A stretch of DNA of 23,175 nucleotides from Pelargonium nanum (taxonomy: Eukaryota > Streptophyta > Magnoliopsida > Geraniales > Geraniaceae): assembly GCA_036897485.1 (NCBI GenBank), contig JAYMTF010001480.1, forward strand, positions 1 to 23,175, read 5' to 3'. Made by a program: the position numbers and the translations under genes. Shown here one piece after another: positions 20,526 through 23,175 of the stretch (its first letter is position 1; every line of letters starts with the position of its first letter). Below the pieces are notes generated by a model that did not search any database, was not told the DNA's origin, and worked only from the letters and a program-made list of their open reading frames with translations.

Positions 20526-21186
20526 ATGATTAGTTATAGAGTATTTTTATTTTGCACTGTTCTAATTTTGACTTGAAATTAAAAAAAAAATAGAAAATGT
20601 TACAACTAAATAAATTTTATAAATTCACCAAATTTCTTATAAATAACAACTAGAATTGAAAACAAGAAAATGAAACTATTTTCTGCAATTAAACGGGTTC
20701 TTAATAACCTCCGAGACTTCGTCTTGAGGGTGTTGTTAGGTTTTCATCTGATGGTGATGGTGTCAGAGAGCTCAGTTACTCTTTCTTGCAACTCTATATG
20801 CATGAGTTCCAACCTTTGAGGTATTGTTTAACTCATCATTAATTTATTTTTTATAAAAAAAAACTCATCATTAATATGTATATGGGTTGGAGTTGTCGGG
20901 CCCAACTTTGAATTTTTCTATTCCTATAAAAAAGAAAATTGTCTTTTCAGAACTGGACATTGTGAGATGTATACAAGCCCAATATTCCTTGAAGATGTGT
21001 CGGGGAAGAAATCTTTTCATCAATTTTTAACTTGGTGTACATAACATAAACATGTAAAGGATCTTTCATGATGATGTATTATACTTTTGTTAAGTAACAT
21101 CCCCAATGGCACTTGATCGTTGAACACATAAATTGACATTATGTTAATCAAACATGTTGTAGTGACAACAATCTTACCCCAAGATT
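20526..21186. other. Intergenic, nothing recognised
   Basis: AT-rich sequence with low-complexity A and T runs. No gene or clear element boundary. Confidence 0.45.
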
Positions 21187-21261
21187 TGATTGGTAGGTGT
21201 GTCTGAAACGATAAGGCTCGAGCACCTCCGGAACATGATTGGTAGGTGTGTCTGAAACGAT
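21187..21261. repeat. Perfect 26 bp direct repeat, 49 bp period
   Basis: The 26 bases at 21187-21212 recur exactly at 21236-21261 (core 'ggtaggtgtgtctgaaacga'). Identity over the full length points to a recent local duplication or gene conversion. Confidence 0.9.
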
Positions 21262-21419
21262 TTTTCTCCATCGTTGGTATAGATATGGAAGCAAAGAAAC
21301 ACTCCACGCTTGTAGATTGAACAGTGTGATTTTCATGGAGATGGAGGAAAGAGAAGATGACAACTGTTTAGGGGGTCGAAAAAACATGCACGTGAAAATC
21401 ACATGCGTTTCACTTGTCC

Positions 21420-21630
21420 ATGCCAGCGAATGACCACGCGTTCGTCAGCTTACGTGGCATAAGTGAAATTTAACACGTCAGACGGAGTTAACGGAACCGT
21501 TAGAGAAATTGATATAATAGATCTCGCTAGAACAATAATTGAGCTACTATGACCTCGTGGGAACAAAACAAAGTACAAGGACCCCCATGGAACAAATGGG
21601 ATAGTACAGAGATCTCTGGGGACCTTTTTC
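21420..21630. repeat. Dispersed repeat end, unclassified
   Basis: Contains 'cacgtcagacggagttaacg', 'gtacaaggacccccatgg', 'gtacagagatctctgggga' and 'cctttttcc' in order. This 'amount-of-sequence then ggacc' layout is typical of plant transposon termini. No open frame is present and no partner end was found in the window. Confidence 0.35.
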
Positions 21631-22099
21631 CAACCAAATTCGAAGTGTACTATGTAGTTGGAGGATGAAAGATTGAATAGGCTCTATTACAGGTTAAAAG
21701 CTCACAACGTTGGTTTTTATACCAAGTTGTAGACCCTTCATTGTCGTAGATGGTTGTCAATTAAGAGGAGTATATGAGGCCAAATTTTGTCAGTCATCAA
21801 AAAGGATGAAAATAATAACATGCCCCCCCCCCCTCTCTATTTTGCGGCGGCTGAAGAGAAAAACAAGGACTCTTGGAACTGACTTTTGAATGAAATCTTT
21901 GAGGATATTAGTAGTCGTACACAAAGACAATGAGTATTCATATCAAACAAGAAAAAAGTTATGAGAAAAACATGTACACAAATAAAAAGTGTATATATCA
22001 TTGTTAGATAAGTAGTAATATGCTTTTACTATCTTTGTCATATGTAGGTACTTGTTCAAGTGTTTGAAGAGATGGTGAATAGAGTTTAGCACATGTTTG

Positions 22100-23175
22100 G
22101 CATGAGGTTGGTGGATATTACGCTTGTGGTATTGTCTACGTTCATTTTAGGTTGGAAAAGCAAAATCCGTCAAGGAGGGGAGCTCGGAATTTGGAAAAAT
22201 AAGTCAAAAAGCGTTCAATTGGAAGCAGCGCCGCAACGCAGAGAGCCAATGCCACGACGCTCTTGGAAGTCAACCGAAAGTCAAAACGCGTGGAGTTAAT
22301 AGTGAAGAAAATCTCTCCACTCAAAAGGTCAATGTGTGGAGTTAGTTGTGGAGAAAATATCTCCATTTAGCTATTCAATGTAGGTCAACAAAGGACCAAT
22401 TCAAAAATGGAAAGTTTTGGTGAAATTCGCAATGCTGACAGAATGACCTTTGAAAGGTAATTTTGGAATTTTATCATCTAGACCAACCCGGATTGAGTTG
22501 ATGCCTTCATCAAAGTTGAAGAGGACTTCTTAGGATTTCCAACGAGTGGTCGTCCACATTTTTCTAATGTCGTTTGGGCCTTGAAACGTTCGTTCAAAGG
22601 TCCAATTCTGTGCAAAAAAATTGCTGCAGTATCTATAAAATAGAACATTTTGATCTCATTTAGGGAGGTTAGGTTTTCCAGCCGCCAAGCTTCATTTCCA
22701 GCAGCCTTAGAGTGAGAAAAAGAGGAGGAGAGGTCAGAGCACTAAGGAGCCCGAAGAGTGACGAATTTCGGGAGTTAGATTGGTGATCGTCATCACCAAT
22801 CTCCATTTTTATACCTCTACTCCCTTTTTTAGGGTTGTAAGTCACATTGAACTTTAGTTGCTTTCTGTTTTGCTTTAGATATTTGTCAAGATTGTAATCC
22901 AAAATTCATTTTAATATTGATTTGAATGTTTGATTGTTGGTGAACATGTTTAGCAAATTGGTTTGTAATTTATTCAATTGCATATTGTCTATGAGTATGT
23001 TAATTGGCTAAGTTCATTTGTGGTTGGGATGTGATGATTGTGTAATTTTGTAAATGAAATCAAAGATGTGATAATATGATGTTTAGTTGGAATTTCTATG
23101 ATTTGCAATTCGTAATGCTACCGAGCGATTCGACGAATCGTTTCGGTTGATCGTAGCGTGGGACGTAATCTACAC
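22100..23175 (+). mobile_element. Probable LTR or retroelement leader running off the window
   Basis: A 'tatctataaaatag' TATA-like sequence at about 22630 is preceded by GC-rich blocks ('gcgccgcaacgcagagag', 'ccacgacgctc') and a degenerate tandem of about 46 bp ('tggagttaatagtg' at 22291, 'tggagttagttgtgg' at 22337). It is followed by a leader-like sequence with 'aggttaggttttccagccgc'. This composition resembles a plant LTR promoter and leader. No primer site, gag or second LTR falls inside the window. A host gene 5' end is the alternative. Its state cannot be judged. Confidence 0.35.
22777..22802. repeat. Perfect 11 bp hairpin
   Basis: The inverted repeat 'agattggtgat' / 'atcaccaatct' encloses a 4-base loop (cgtc). 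It lies about 145 bases downstream of the TATA-like sequence at about 22630, so a transcript from there would carry it as a stable stem-loop. Confidence 0.8.

Noticed and set aside
21823-21833. C-run (about 10 C) as a possible structural element
   Set aside because: Simple homopolymer tract without partner G-run nearby; likely low complexity.
22142-22366. - strand frame in the right-flank repeat
   Set aside because: Overlaps a degenerate tandem repeat and resembles no known protein.
1-23175. tRNA, rRNA, CRISPR array or microRNA genes
   Set aside because: No tRNA-like A/B box pair with cloverleaf, no rRNA sequence and no regularly spaced repeats were seen; hairpins found are short and lack microRNA precursor form.

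Overview
This is a stretch of plant nuclear DNA, almost certainly from a eudicot. The evidence is AT-rich intergenic sequence, GT-AG introns, two recognisable plant genes, and a background of transposon relics. The species cannot be named from the sequence alone. I see no tRNA, rRNA, CRISPR array or bacterial-type feature.

Two host genes are well supported. (1) A three-exon CASP-like membrane protein gene of the CASPL1D type lies on the + strand at 4181-6586 and encodes 195 residues. It has a TATA box at 4114-4120 and a 1.57 kb first intron. (2) An 18-exon gene for anaphase-promoting complex subunit 7 (APC7) lies on the - strand at 20074-8844. It encodes 563 residues; all 17 introns obey GT-AG and every phase closes. 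The two genes point towards each other, and the interval between them (about 6.75-8.8 kb) holds a LINE-type RNase H fragment with a poly(A) tail. The two genes have no evident functional link. The CASP-like protein belongs to a family of plasma-membrane scaffold proteins; APC7 is a TPR subunit of the cell-cycle ubiquitin ligase APC/C.

The rest is repeat-rich. Left flank (1-3320): Mutator-like non-autonomous ends, including one complete 663 bp element with long inverted ends and a 9 bp target-duplication candidate, plus a solo end of the same family lying between two direct copies of a roughly 220 bp unit. APC7 introns: intron 5 carries broken Ty1/copia-type and LTR relics. Intron 3 (2.9 kb) carries an LTR retroelement relic and a same-strand fragment of a SINA-type E3 ligase gene. 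Right flank (20.5-23.2 kb): dispersed repeats and a probable LTR or retroelement leader running off the window.

The most unusual items are a tail-only retroposon scar (15 bp perfect direct repeats around 25 bp containing A16), the internally deleted SINA C-terminal fragment inside another ubiquitin-ligase gene, and the solo Mutator-like end between duplicated units. I found no convincing undescribed biological system; the window reads as two ordinary genes in transposon-rich plant DNA.
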